A stretch of 64,000 bases of DNA from Streptomyces sp. NBC_01717 (GCF_036248255.1 NZ_CP109178.1:2046001-2110000), one strand, 5' to 3'; positions 43,995 through 53,479 are shown, counted from the first letter of the stretch. Numbers and translations are program-made. Notes: a model not told the origin generated them from the sequence alone.

Positions 43995-45356
43995 TCAGGG
44001 CCTGTCACCCGCCCGGTAGGCCTCCGCGTACTCCCGCAGAAAAGCCGCCTCGGCGATGACCGCCGAGCGCAGCTCCGAGAACAGCAGCCGCTCGTTCGGG
44101 GCGTGCAGATTGCACATGCTGTCCTGGGCACCGAAGAGCAGCACCTCGGCGCCCGGCGCCGCCTTGGACAATCCGTTGACCAGCGGGATCGAGCCGCCGC
44201 TGGCGACGAATTCCGGGTCCTTGCCCCAGCCCTCGCGCAGCGCGGTGCGGGCTGCGCGGTAGGCCGGGCCCTCGGTGGCCGGCTCGAATCCGGGGCCGGC
44301 GTCGCCCGAGGTGACGGTGAGCGGAATTCCGAACGGGCGCATCGACTGCAAATGGGTGACCAGCAGGCCCTGCGCCTCCTCCGGGTCCTGCTGCGGGTGG
44401 AAGCGAAGGTTCAGCTTGGCCCTGGCGTACGGGACCACCGCGGACGCGGCGTGGTCGACGCCCGGGGCGTCGATACCGATGACGGTGATCGCCGGTCCGC
44501 TCCACAGCCGCTCGCCGAGGCTTCCCGTACCCATAAGCGGCAGGCCGTCCCGGACCCCGGCAAGAGAGCGGAACTCCTCCTGGGTATACGCGGTACCGGT
44601 CCACTCCTCGCGGCGCAGCCCCTCGACGGCGACATCGCCGTGCACGTCGTGGAGGGTGCCGAGGGCCGTGAGCAGGACGAGCAGGGCGTCGGGGGCGGCG
44701 CCGCCGAACTCCCCGCTGTGACGGGCTTCGTCGAGGGTCCGCACCTCGACGAAGACCTCCGAGGCGCCACGCAGACCTGCGGTGAGGGTGGGGCTGCCGG
44801 GGCGGACGTTGCCCGTGTCGGCGATGACCATGGCGTCGCAGGCGAAGCGGTCGGGGTCGGTCGGCGGGTAGTCGTCGAACGCGCTCCCGTACTCCTCCTG
44901 CCCCTCCAGGACGATCTTGAGGCCGACCGGGGGCTTTCCCTCGTAGGCCCGCAGCACGCCGAGGTGGACGATGATGTTCGCCTTGTCGTCGGCGACGCCG
45001 CGGGCGCGCAGCCCGAGCCCCCCGTCGATGGGCGTGGGCTCGAAGGGAGGCGACTGCCACAGGCTCTCGTCACCGGGCGGCTGGACGTCGTAGTGGCCGT
45101 AGAGCAGCACGGTCGGCGCACCGGGGGACGGCGGAGGCACCTCGGCGACGATGATCGGCGCGGTGTCGGGGAGGTCGAGCCGCTCGATGCGCTCGACGCC
45201 CGCGTCGCGCAGGAGGTCCACGAGCAGGTCGTGGGCCTGTTGCAGGGGCTCCGGCGGAAATCCGGGGAACGAGACCGACGGGATGGCCGTCAGCCGCTCC
45301 AGATCCGTCCGGAGCCCGTCCATCAGCGTGTCGACGCGGGAGCCCAGATCCATCAC
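43995..45356 (-). CDS. M20-family dipeptidase
   Basis: 453-residue zinc peptidase (carnosinase/DapE-like). Metal and catalytic motifs: YGHYDVQPPGDE (His and Asp), GVADDKANI (bridging Asp), LEGQEEYGS (catalytic Glu) and the late SIPLVNGLSKAAPGAEVLLFG...MCNLHAPNE His. Start is GTG at 45356 with AGAGGGG 7 nt upstream, immediately followed by an ATG. It would hydrolyse dipeptides in the cytosol. It is convergent with aceB. Confidence 0.93.
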   Translation of the reverse strand: MMDLGSRVDTLMDGLRTDLERLTAIPSVSFPGFPPEPLQQAHDLLVDLLRDAGVERIERLDLPDTAPIIVAEVPPPSPGAPTVLLYGHYDVQPPGDESLWQSPPFEPTPIDGGLGLRARGVADDKANIIVHLGVLRAYEGKPPVGLKIVLEGQEEYGSAFDDYPPTDPDRFACDAMVIADTGNVRPGSPTLTAGLRGASEVFVEVRTLDEARHSGEFGGAAPDALLVLLTALGTLHDVHGDVAVEGLRREEWTGTAYTQEEFRSLAGVRDGLPLMGTGSLGERLWSGPAITVIGIDAPGVDHAASAVVPYARAKLNLRFHPQQDPEEAQGLLVTHLQSMRPFGIPLTVTSGDAGPGFEPATEGPAYRAARTALREGWGKDPEFVASGGSIPLVNGLSKAAPGAEVLLFGAQDSMCNLHAPNERLLFSELRSAVIAEAAFLREYAEAYRAGDRP

Positions 45357-45460
45357 CGTTCAACCCCTCTTCCTCATCCTGCTCATCCATGAGGTTTCCG
45401 GGATCAATGGACCATACGGTTCCACTCCCCGCACGCCATGCCTGACGGCACGACCTCCTG

Positions 45461-46441
45461 TCAGTCGCCGAGGACGACCGTGCGCCGAGCGGAGAAGTCG
45501 CCCCACTTCCCGTCCGGCAATTTGGCGCGGATCTTCATCGAGTAGCGGGTCCCGCGCGGGTCACCGACGGTGAGCCGGTAGCTCGCCCGGCCGGTCGGCG
45601 GCTTGCCGCCCCACACGATCGTGGTGGTGAGCCGGCCATCGAGGAAGAGCTGGTACGCGGGGATCTCACCGCCGGTGTCGGGCTGCTTCCAGTCCAGGTC
45701 GATCGTGTACTCCTTGCCCTGGGCCCTGGTGGTGATCCGCAGATCGGTGGGGGCGGTACCGGCCGACGCGCCCGGGGCGGAGGGCGTGGTGAGGTCAAGT
45801 GCGTCGCTGTCCGGCGAGGACGTGTCGGCGGCGTCCCGGGCCCGGACGGTGAAGGTGTAGACGGTGCCGGGGCGCAGTCCGGTCAGACGGGCCGTGGTCT
45901 GCGTCCCGGGCACGCTGTGGATGCGGGAGTCCTCCTGGTAGATGTCGTACGAGGTGACGCCCACGTCGTCCGTCGAGCCGCCCCAGGACAGGGTCGCCGC
46001 CCGGCTGCCGTCCGCCTTGCCGCGCAGCCTGACCGGCCGGGTCGGCGGCTCGTGGTCGGCGGGTGTCGGCGCGGGCGTGGTGACGGCGACGGCCCGGCTG
46101 GGCGCGGAGAGGTTCCCGGCGGCGTCCCGGGCCCGGACGGTGAAGGTGTAGGCGGTGGACGGGGTCAGCCCGTCGATGTCGATCATCTGCCGGGCCGCCG
46201 TGACGGACTTGACCCGAGTGCCCTTGCGATACACCTGGTAGCCGGTGATCGCCTTGTTGTCGGAGGCCGGGTCCCACATGACGTGGACGGAGGTGGCGCT
46301 GCTCGCCTGCGCCGTCACCCCGCCCGGGGCGGTCGGTTTCTGCCTGTCGGCGGCGTCGGCGGTGTCGCCGCATGCGGTGAGCGTGACGAGGAGCAGGGCG
46401 GCGGAGGTGGCCAACGCGGCGTGTGCGTGGGGGCGTTGCAC
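45461..46441 (-). CDS. Lipoprotein with three fibronectin type III domains
   Basis: 326 residues: signal with lipobox LTAC (Cys near 25), then three FN3 modules at roughly 42-128, 135-225 and 232-326. The first two end in the paired YTFTVRARDAAG-like strand. No catalytic domain is present. FN3 modules in Streptomyces usually accompany glycan-active enzymes, so this may be a stand-alone substrate-binding or spacer protein. I choose the GTG at 46441 because GGAAGG lies 7 nt upstream; that site overlaps the alternative ATG at 46456. Confidence 0.85.
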   Translation of the reverse strand: MQRPHAHAALATSAALLLVTLTACGDTADAADRQKPTAPGGVTAQASSATSVHVMWDPASDNKAITGYQVYRKGTRVKSVTAARQMIDIDGLTPSTAYTFTVRARDAAGNLSAPSRAVAVTTPAPTPADHEPPTRPVRLRGKADGSRAATLSWGGSTDDVGVTSYDIYQEDSRIHSVPGTQTTARLTGLRPGTVYTFTVRARDAADTSSPDSDALDLTTPSAPGASAGTAPTDLRITTRAQGKEYTIDLDWKQPDTGGEIPAYQLFLDGRLTTTIVWGGKPPTGRASYRLTVGDPRGTRYSMKIRAKLPDGKWGDFSARRTVVLGD

Positions 46442-46604
46442 GGTTTTGCCTTCCATCCGGCAGCAATGGTCTGGACCTGTATGCCACGGCTGGCGGGTCC
46501 CGGACAAGAGCGCGGAGCGGCGCCTTCCGCAATGTGCCGGTCTGCACCGCGGATGCGTGGTGCGCAGAGCGATGAGTTCGGACCGCCACGGCGGTCTGAA
46601 GAAC

Positions 46605-47210
46605 ATGGATACAGAGAACGGAACGACGCCCACACTCGATCTCGAACCCGCGGCACGGCAGATCGCCGGACTGCTCGACGGCATCGAGGACAACTGTCTG
46701 ACCGACCCGACACCCTGCCCCGACTACGCGGTACAGGAGCTGCTCGCCCACCTGGTCGGGCTGGTCACGGCCTTCCGCGACGCGGGCCGCAAGAACCTCG
46801 GGCCGACGACCGACACCTCTCCGGACGCCGCGCTTCCGGTCCTACCGGAAGGCTGGCGCAAGACACTGCCGCCCCTGCTGGACGAGCTGGTGGCCGCCTG
46901 GCGCGACCCCGCCGCCCGGCAGGGGATGACCAGGGCCGGTGGCGTGGATCTGCCGGGTGAGGTGGCCGCGATGGTCGCTCTGAACGAGCTGGTGATCCAC
47001 GGCTGGGACCTGGCCAGGTCGACCGGACAGAAGTACGAGGCGGACGAGGCGAGCCTGCGGGTCTCCCTGGCCTTGACGACGCCGAGCGACGACAGCCCCC
47101 GGCCGGGACAGCTCTTCGGGCCGCCGGTCCCGGTACCTGCGGACGCGCCCCTCGTCGACCGGGCGGTCGCGATGAGCGGCCGGCGCCCGGACTGGCAGCC
47201 GGACCGCTGA
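46605..47210 (+). CDS. TIGR03086/maleylpyruvate isomerase-like (DinB-fold) protein
   Basis: 201 residues with the mycothiol-dependent metalloenzyme pattern DPTPCPDYAVQELLAHLVG (His ligand) and NELVIHGWDLARSTG (second His). Family members are predicted mycothiol S-transferases or isomerases. Start is uncertain: ATG at 46605 or 46572; neither has a clear ribosome site. Adjacent to and divergent from the FN3 lipoprotein gene. Function unknown. Confidence 0.85.
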   Translation: MDTENGTTPTLDLEPAARQIAGLLDGIEDNCLTDPTPCPDYAVQELLAHLVGLVTAFRDAGRKNLGPTTDTSPDAALPVLPEGWRKTLPPLLDELVAAWRDPAARQGMTRAGGVDLPGEVAAMVALNELVIHGWDLARSTGQKYEADEASLRVSLALTTPSDDSPRPGQLFGPPVPVPADAPLVDRAVAMSGRRPDWQPDR

Positions 47211-47307
47211 CGCCCTTTCCCCGACGTCGACGGACGATGGCGGCAGAGAACAGGACTCCGGCCGCGCCCATGACGTGCGGCCGCGGGGATTCCACCGGCC
47301 GCTGGGG

Positions 47308-47991
47308 TCAGCTGGTGAAGAACTCGGTGATCTGCTGGGCGACCTGGTCGGCGTGGATCTCGTGGACCCGGTGGCCGCCGCCGAGCGTGATCAGCCGGCA
47401 GTCCGGGATCAGGGAGGCCATGTCGGCCAGTCGGCCCTGCGGCATGCTGCTCTCCGGGCCACCGGCGATCATCAGCGTGGGTGCGACGATCTCACCGAGA
47501 CCGTCCGCCCACTGCGGGTCGGGGTCGGCGATCCGGGCCCGGATGGGTGCGACGACGTTCCAGTCGTAGTCGACCGGCCCTTCGGGCTGCGCGGCGGGCC
47601 TCGGCTCGCTGGGGAACGGCGGCGGGGTCTCCACCAGCACCAGCCGCTCCACCCGGTCCGCGTGCTCCTGGGCGAGCAGATGGGCGACGACGCCGCCCAT
47701 GGAGTGGCCCACCAGGCCGACGCGGTCGAGCTCGCACTCGTCGAGGAAGCCGAGGACGTCGTCCCGCATCAGCTCGAAGGAGTACTCGTCGGGCCAGTCG
47801 CTCTCCCCGTGCCCGCGCAGATCGAGGGCGTACACCCGCCATTCCTCACCGAGCAGGCTCCCGACCGCTTCCCAGCTCGCGGCGGAACCGCCGAGGCCGT
47901 GCAGCAGCACGACGGGCGAGCCGAACGGGTCACCCCAGGTCCGGTACGCCAGCCGCACATCACCGACATCCACAACAGACTGATCTTCCAT
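47308..47991 (-). CDS. Alpha/beta hydrolase
   Basis: 227 residues with HGLGGSAASW oxyanion loop, nucleophile elbow GHSMGG (near 95), and the final His in GGGHRVHEIH. It is slightly short for the family, with a small cap. Typical of esterases or C-C hydrolases; substrate unknown. ATG at 47991 is divergent from the first chitosanase gene 60 bp away. Confidence 0.9.
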   Translation of the reverse strand: MEDQSVVDVGDVRLAYRTWGDPFGSPVVLLHGLGGSAASWEAVGSLLGEEWRVYALDLRGHGESDWPDEYSFELMRDDVLGFLDECELDRVGLVGHSMGGVVAHLLAQEHADRVERLVLVETPPPFPSEPRPAAQPEGPVDYDWNVVAPIRARIADPDPQWADGLGEIVAPTLMIAGGPESSMPQGRLADMASLIPDCRLITLGGGHRVHEIHADQVAQQITEFFTS

Positions 47992-48051
47992 GCCCCTGAC
48001 GCTACAGCCGAATGGAACAAGATCCTTCTCCGCGCCTGGCAGGCTGGCGAG

Positions 48052-48909
48052 GTGAAGTTCGTTCCGCATTCCCGTCTCGCCCCCGCCAGGTCCCTTGTCA
48101 CGGCTCTCATGACTGCTCTCGTGACGGCTCTCGTCGCGCTGTCCGGATGCTCCGTGTCCGGGGCCGGTTCCGGAAAGGGATCCGCGGGCCCCGGGCTCGA
48201 CGATCCGGCGAAGAAGGAGATCGCCATGCGGCTGGTCTCCAGCGCGGAGAACGCCACCCTCGACTGGAAGGCCCAGTACAAGTACATCGAGGACATCGAC
48301 GACGGCCGCGGCTACACCGCGGGCATCATCGGATTCTGCTCCGGCACCGGCGACATGCTGAAGGTCGTCGAGCGGTACGCGGCGACCCGCCCCGGCAATC
48401 CGCTGGAACGGTTCCTGCCCGCGCTGCGAGCCGTCAAGGGAAGCGACGCGCACGACGGTCTCGGCCGCCCGTTCACCGACGCGTGGGCGAAGGCGGCCGC
48501 GGACGCCGCGTTCCGGTCGGCGCAGGACGCGGAACGGGACCACTCGTACTTCGATCCGGCGGTGCGCCAGGCCAAGGACGACGGGCTGGGAGCTCTCGGT
48601 CAGTTCATCTACTACGACGCCTATGTGATGCACGGTGCGGCCGACTCGGGGGGCACGGTCGGCTTCCGTACGATGCGCCGCGAAGCTCTCGCCACGGCCG
48701 AACCGCCGTCGCGGGGCGGTGACGAGACGACGTATCTGAACGCCTTCCTCGACGCCCGCGTCACCGCGATCCGCAAGGAGCCGTCGCACTCCGACACCAG
48801 CCGCATCGAGACGGCCCAACGGGTCTTCGTACGCGAGGGCAGATTCCAGCTGGAGACGCCGCTGCGGTGGAAGGTGTACGGCGACAGCTACCGCATCGAC
48901 GGCCCGTGA
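48052..48909 (+). CDS. GH46 chitosanase, lipoprotein form
   Basis: 285 residues. Catalytic pair by comparison with the Streptomyces N174 chitosanase: E66 (SSAEN) and D84 (DIDDGRGYT). A lipobox LSGC gives a lipidated Cys33, so the enzyme would be surface-anchored. The domain is otherwise full length, with GIIGFCSGTGDML and YYDAYVMHG. GTG at 48052 lacks a strong ribosome site. It is a paralog of the next chitosanase gene, and lacks that gene's palindromic operator. Confidence 0.9.
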   Translation: MKFVPHSRLAPARSLVTALMTALVTALVALSGCSVSGAGSGKGSAGPGLDDPAKKEIAMRLVSSAENATLDWKAQYKYIEDIDDGRGYTAGIIGFCSGTGDMLKVVERYAATRPGNPLERFLPALRAVKGSDAHDGLGRPFTDAWAKAAADAAFRSAQDAERDHSYFDPAVRQAKDDGLGALGQFIYYDAYVMHGAADSGGTVGFRTMRREALATAEPPSRGGDETTYLNAFLDARVTAIRKEPSHSDTSRIETAQRVFVREGRFQLETPLRWKVYGDSYRIDGP

Positions 48910-49090
48910 ACCGCTGATCGGGGGCGCACGAAGCGCCCGTTCGACGGACGACGTGCGCCACCGGGCTCGGCGTACCCCGGACCGGATTCGGGTGCCCCGG
49001 GGTCAGAACCCTGATGGCCGCCTCCGCCGCCTCAGGAGTGAACTCAACTCGCTTGTGTCGAAGGGGTGTACGATCCGCGTTCGACTCTGA

Positions 49091-49105
49091 TAGGAAAGCT
49101 TCCTA
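49091..49105. promoter_or_regulatory. CsnR-type operator upstream of second chitosanase
   Basis: TAGGAAAGCTTCCTA: arms TAGGAA/TTCCTA around AGC. This closely resembles the palindrome bound by the ROK repressor CsnR at chitosanase promoters in Streptomyces, as I recall it. It lies 38 bp before the start codon. Confidence 0.75.
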
Positions 49106-49143
49106 ACAGAACAGCCCAGCGACGAACTCCCTTTGGAGGACTG

Positions 49144-50022
49144 GTGCACGCTCCCCATAAGCGCACCGCACGTCGAAACACCCGCCCCGTCCGGCTCGCG
49201 CTGGTCGCACTCGGGGTGACGCTCACGGCGATCCCCGCCACCGCCTACGCCGGTGCCCCCACGCATCCGGCGGTCCATCAGGAAGCCTCCGCCACCCGGC
49301 AGGTGGCCGCCGCAACCGGGCTCGACGATCCGGCGAAGAAGGAGATCGCCATGCAGCTGGTCTCCAGCGCGGAGAACTCCACTCTCGACTGGAAGGCCCA
49401 GTACAAGTACATCGAGGACATCGACGACGGCCGCGGCTACACCGCGGGCATCATCGGATTCTGCTCCGGCACCGGCGACATGCTCGACCTCGTCGAGCTC
49501 TACACCCAGCGCAAGCCGGGCAACGTCCTCGCGAAGTATCTGCCCGCGCTGCGGGAGGTGGACGGCACCGACTCGCACGACGGCCTCGACCCGAACTTCA
49601 CCAGGGACTGGGTCACCGCCGCGTCGGACCCAGCGTTCGAGCAGGCGCAGAACGACGAGCGGGACCGGGTGTACTTCAACCCGGCGGTCAGCCGGGGCAA
49701 GGCCGACGGTGTCGGTACGCTCGGCCAGTTCGCGTACTACGACGCCATCGTCATGCACGGCGACGGCGACGACAGCACCAGCTTCGGTGCCATCCGTGAG
49801 CGCGCTCTCGCCAGGGCGAAGCCGCCGGCGCAGGGCGGCAACGAGGTCACCTACCTCAATGCCTTCCTGGACGCGCGGGTCTGGGCGATGCAGCAGGAGG
49901 AGGCCCACTCGGACACCAGCCGGGTGGACACCGCCCAGCGGGTGTTCCTGAACAACGGCAATCTGAACCTGGATCCGCCGCTCGACTGGAAGGTCTACGG
50001 CGACAGCTACCACATCGGCTGA
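49144..50022 (+). CDS. csn: Secreted GH46 chitosanase
   Basis: 292 residues with a basic n-region, hydrophobic core and a signal peptidase site after TAYA (about residue 36). The mature enzyme has catalytic E77 and D95 and the GIIGFCSGTGDML block, and is close to the well-studied N174 enzyme along its length. It cleaves beta-1,4 bonds of chitosan outside the cell. GTG at 49144 follows GGAGG at 4 nt. A CsnR-type palindrome upstream indicates chitosan-oligomer induction. Confidence 0.95.
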   Translation: MHAPHKRTARRNTRPVRLALVALGVTLTAIPATAYAGAPTHPAVHQEASATRQVAAATGLDDPAKKEIAMQLVSSAENSTLDWKAQYKYIEDIDDGRGYTAGIIGFCSGTGDMLDLVELYTQRKPGNVLAKYLPALREVDGTDSHDGLDPNFTRDWVTAASDPAFEQAQNDERDRVYFNPAVSRGKADGVGTLGQFAYYDAIVMHGDGDDSTSFGAIRERALARAKPPAQGGNEVTYLNAFLDARVWAMQQEEAHSDTSRVDTAQRVFLNNGNLNLDPPLDWKVYGDSYHIG

Positions 50023-50092
50023 GCCCTGCCGCGATGCACCGGTGGCGCGTACGGCACTCGCCGTACGCGCCACTGCGCCGTACCGGATGCGC

Positions 50093-51535
50093 TCAGTGCG
50101 CGCCCACCGGAGCCGTTGCCTCAGTCACGGAGGGCTCCTCGGCCACCGGTTCCGGCTTCCTGCCCAGGTGGTTGAAGGCCAGATTGAGGACGATCGCCAC
50201 GACGCACCCGGTGGAGATCCCCGAGTCCAGCACGACGAGGAGATCCTTGGGGAACGCGTGGTAGAACTCCGGCGCGGCGATCGGGATGAGGCCGATACCG
50301 ACGGCGGCCGCGACGATCAGCGCGTTCTCGCCCTTCTCCAGGGCGGCGCCGGCCAGCGTCTGGATGCCGCTCGCGGCGACCGAGCCGAAGAGCACGATGC
50401 CCGCACCGCCGAGCACCGGCAGCGGCACGAGCGCGATGACGGACGCGCCGACCGGTACCAGGCCGAGCACGACGAGGATGCCACCGCCCGCGGCGACGAC
50501 GAACCGGCTGCGCACCTTGGTCATCGCCACGAGGCCGATGTTCTGCGCGAAGGCGCTGCACATGAAGCCGTTGAAGAGCGGGCTGACCGCGCTGCCCAGG
50601 GTGTCGGCGCGCAGGCCGCCCTCGATGGTCCGCTCGTCCGCCGGCCGGCCGACGATCTTGCCGAGTGCGAGCATGTCCGCGGTGGACTCGGTCATGCAGA
50701 CCAGCATCACGATGCACATGGAGACGATGGCGGCGACCTCGAACTGCGGCGCCCCGAAGTGGAACGGGGTCGGGAAGCCGACCAGGTCGGCGTCCTTGAT
50801 CGCGCCGAAGTCGGTGATGCCGACCGGGATCGCGATCAGGGTGCCGGCGACCAGTCCGAGCAGGATCGCGATCTGCTGGAGGAAGCCGCGCAGCAGTTTG
50901 CGCAGCGCGAGGACGATCACCAGGGTGAGGGCCGCCATGGAGATGTTGGTCGTCGACCCGTATCCGTCGGCAGCTGCGTTGCCGCCCTGCGACCAGTTGA
51001 AGGCGACCGGCAGCAGGGAGATACCGATCAGGGTGATGACGGTACCGGTGACGACGGGCGGGAAGAAGCGGACCAGTTTGCAGAAGTAGGGGGCGAGGAC
51101 GAAGCCGAGCAGGCCGGCCACGATGATCGCGCCGAAGATGACGGCGATGCCGTCGTGTCCGCGATCCTTGCCGATCGCGATCATCGGTGTCACACCGGCG
51201 AACGAGACGCCGTTGACGAACGGCAGCCGGGCGCCGATGCGCCAGAAGCCGAGGGTCTGGAGCAGGGTGGCGATGCCGGCGGTGAAGAGGCTCGCCCCCA
51301 TCAGGAAGGCGGTCTCCTTGGGGGTGAGGCCCACGGCGGGTCCCACGATCATGGGCGGGGCCACCACGCCCGCGTACATCGCGGCCACGTGCTGCAGTCC
51401 GCTGGTGAACATCTTCAGTGGGGGGAGGGTCTCGTCGACCGGATGCCTGCCGTCGGCGACCTGCGGGTCGTCCCGTATCGGCTCCTGGTCGGGTCCTGCG
51501 ACTGCGTCGTTGCGAAACCTGGGCTGTGCTGCCAC
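50093..51535 (-). CDS. NCS2-family purine (urate/xanthine) permease
   Basis: 480 residues, about 14 TM segments. Family motifs are QHVAAMYAGVVAPPMIVG at the first helix, NWSQGGNAA, the substrate-site TESTADMLALGKIVGRP, and FNGFMCSAFAQNIGLVAMTKVRSRFVV (abbreviated) with the conserved NxGxxxxT-type block. GTG start at 51535 has GGAGG 7 nt upstream. It would import urate, xanthine or uracil; location beside guanine deaminase and uricase favours purines. It is separated from guaD by terminator hairpins and so has its own promoter. Confidence 0.93.
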   Translation of the reverse strand: MAAQPRFRNDAVAGPDQEPIRDDPQVADGRHPVDETLPPLKMFTSGLQHVAAMYAGVVAPPMIVGPAVGLTPKETAFLMGASLFTAGIATLLQTLGFWRIGARLPFVNGVSFAGVTPMIAIGKDRGHDGIAVIFGAIIVAGLLGFVLAPYFCKLVRFFPPVVTGTVITLIGISLLPVAFNWSQGGNAAADGYGSTTNISMAALTLVIVLALRKLLRGFLQQIAILLGLVAGTLIAIPVGITDFGAIKDADLVGFPTPFHFGAPQFEVAAIVSMCIVMLVCMTESTADMLALGKIVGRPADERTIEGGLRADTLGSAVSPLFNGFMCSAFAQNIGLVAMTKVRSRFVVAAGGGILVVLGLVPVGASVIALVPLPVLGGAGIVLFGSVAASGIQTLAGAALEKGENALIVAAAVGIGLIPIAAPEFYHAFPKDLLVVLDSGISTGCVVAIVLNLAFNHLGRKPEPVAEEPSVTEATAPVGAH

Positions 51536-51646
51536 GGCGGTTCCTCCGGTCGGTTACACGTCGAAGCGACGCGGGTGTCTGGGAGGTGGTGCGTTGGTGC
51601 AGGTGGGGCAGGTCGTGCAGCTGATGCGGCAGCTTCGGTCACCGGT

Positions 51647-51750
51647 CCGGCGGGCGCGTACGTCTGCGTACGTGCCCGCCGGGTCGGCTGCCGTGGACCC
51701 CGCTCGGGCCCACGGCGGCCGGCCAAGGGCCGTCCCCCTTCGGCCGGCCG
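51647..51750. terminator. Two strong hairpins between guanine deaminase and permease
   Basis: The first hairpin met after the deaminase stop spans 51716-51750 (CGGCCGGCC-AAGGG arm pairing with CCCTT-CGGCCGGCCG). The second has arms 51647-51662 and 51667-51682, pairing over 16 positions with one G-T mismatch and a TCTG loop. Both would end the uricase-side transcript before the permease gene. Confidence 0.65.
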
Positions 51751-51772
51751 TTCTCGGGGGCGCCCCGGAGCG

Positions 51773-53161
51773 TCAGGCTCCGGCGGCGATCTGCGCGAGG
51801 CGGCGGGCCTCGTCGCGGGTGGTACGCGCGATGGCGTCCTCGTCCACCGTGGTCAGGTGGTTGCTCTCGACGACCGTCTTCCCGTCGACGAGGGAGAGGG
51901 TGACGGGGGCCGCCGCGCCGAACACGAGCGCGGTGACCGGGTCGGCGATGGAGGAGTGGGCGAGCGTGTCCAGCTTCCAGAGCACCAGGTCGGCGAGCTT
52001 GCCGACCTCCAGGGAGCCGATCTGGTCGGCGCGACCGAGTACCTGGGCGCCGCCGTATGTGCCCAGGCGCAGGGCCTGACGGGCATTCAGGGCCCGTTCG
52101 CGGTGGGCGCCGAGGCGGTTGATGAGGAGGGCGTTGCGCAGTTCGGTGTGGAGCTCACCGGACTCGTTGGAGGCGGTGCCGTCGACGCCGAGGCCCACCG
52201 GGACACCTGCGGCGAGCATGTCGGGGACCCGTGCGATGCCTGCGGCGAGGCGGGCATTGGAGGACGGGCAGTGCGCGACGCCCGTTCCGGTGCGGGCGAA
52301 CGCGGCGATGTCGGAGTCGTTCATATGGACGCAGTGCGCCATCCACACGTCGTTGCCGAGCCAGCCCGTCGACTCGAAGTAGTCGGTCGGGCCCATCCCG
52401 AACAGCTCGTGGCAGAACTTCTCCTCCTCCACGGTCTCCGAGCCGTGGGTGTGCATCCGGACGCCGCGGCGGCGGGCCAACTCGGCTCCCTGACGCAGCA
52501 GTTCGGTGGAGATGGAGAAGGGCGAGCAGGGCGCGACGGCGATCTGGGTCATCGAGTCGAACGATCCGTCGTGGTGCGCGTCGATGGTCGCCTCGGTGGC
52601 GGCGAGCGCACCGTCGAGCGTCTCGACGGCGAAGTCCGGCGGCAGTCCGCCGTCCTTCTTGCTGCGGTCCATGGAGCCGCGGGCCAGGGTGAACCGTACG
52701 CCCATGTCGCGGGCCGCCCCGATGATGGCGCCGGACAGGTCGCCGGAGCCCTGCGGGTAGACGTAGTGATGGTCCATGGCGGTGGTGACGCCACCGCGGA
52801 CCATCATCGCGAGTGAGCCCTGCGCGGCCGCGCGGACCATCGGCTCGTCGATGCGCGCCCATGTCGGATAGAGCGCGACCAGCCAGTCGAAGAGGTTGTG
52901 ATCGGTCGCCAGGCCCCTGGTGATCCACTGGTAGAAGTGGTGGTGGGTGTTGATGAGGCCGGGAGTGACGAGGTGCCCGGCGCCGTCGATGCGTCGTACG
53001 ACATTCTCCAGGTCCTCGGGGGCCCGGCCGGCGCCGACGTGCTCGATGCGGTTGCCGGCGACGACCACATGGCCCGAGGCGTACTCGGTGTCGTCGGCGT
53101 CGACGGTCGCGATCGAACAGTTCTCGATGACGATGCGTTCCACACGATCAGGGGCTGCCAT
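51773..53161 (-). CDS. guaD: Guanine / 8-oxoguanine deaminase-type amidohydrolase
   Basis: 462 residues of the ATZ/TRZ amidohydrolase family. Zinc ligands appear in NTHHHFYQW, MHTHGSETVEEE, MAHCVHMN and GLGVDGTASNE. This is the pattern of cytosine/guanine and 8-oxoguanine deaminases. ATG at 53161 has AAGAAGGA 6 nt upstream. It would make xanthine (or urate from 8-oxoguanine) for the adjacent pathway. Exact substrate cannot be told from sequence, so the symbol is provisional. Confidence 0.88.
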   Translation of the reverse strand: MAAPDRVERIVIENCSIATVDADDTEYASGHVVVAGNRIEHVGAGRAPEDLENVVRRIDGAGHLVTPGLINTHHHFYQWITRGLATDHNLFDWLVALYPTWARIDEPMVRAAAQGSLAMMVRGGVTTAMDHHYVYPQGSGDLSGAIIGAARDMGVRFTLARGSMDRSKKDGGLPPDFAVETLDGALAATEATIDAHHDGSFDSMTQIAVAPCSPFSISTELLRQGAELARRRGVRMHTHGSETVEEEKFCHELFGMGPTDYFESTGWLGNDVWMAHCVHMNDSDIAAFARTGTGVAHCPSSNARLAAGIARVPDMLAAGVPVGLGVDGTASNESGELHTELRNALLINRLGAHRERALNARQALRLGTYGGAQVLGRADQIGSLEVGKLADLVLWKLDTLAHSSIADPVTALVFGAAAPVTLSLVDGKTVVESNHLTTVDEDAIARTTRDEARRLAQIAAGA

Positions 53162-53206
53162 GGCGCTTCCTTCTTCTCTCTGCGGGGACGTGGGCACGGC
53201 AGGACC

Positions 53207-53479
53207 CTAGGAGGATTTGAGTGCCACAGCCGTGCGGCCGTGGGTGCCGAGATGGTGGAAGAACAGGTTGAGCGGGACGGCGACGAGCGCTCCCGCATCG
53301 ATCCCGGAGCGCGGCACGGTCCGCACCCAGGGCGGGGATCCGGCATGGAGGCCGGGCCCGTCGGGCGTCAGCGGGACGGTGGCGGGTCCGGCGATCAGCA
53401 GGCCGCCCAGATGCGTGGAGCTCTCCGGGGATGTGCTGCACGGGCCTTCTGCGGCCGGCCCCGTTGCGTGGTGTGCCAT
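53207..53479 (-). pseudogene. Remnant of an NCS2 purine permease (C-terminal tail)
   Basis: 90-codon frame with an intact ATG and a GGAGGG ribosome site 10 nt upstream. Its C-terminal 21 residues SGIDAGALVAVPLNLFFHHLG align with SGISTGCVVAIVLNLAFNHLG at the end of the intact permease at 50093-51535 (13 identities by eye). The preceding about 35 residues match in length and loosely in hydrophobicity. Everything upstream of that, some 400 residues of a normal permease, is missing. It sits between uricase and guaD, where a permease would fit. It could still be translated as a small protein. Confidence 0.6.
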
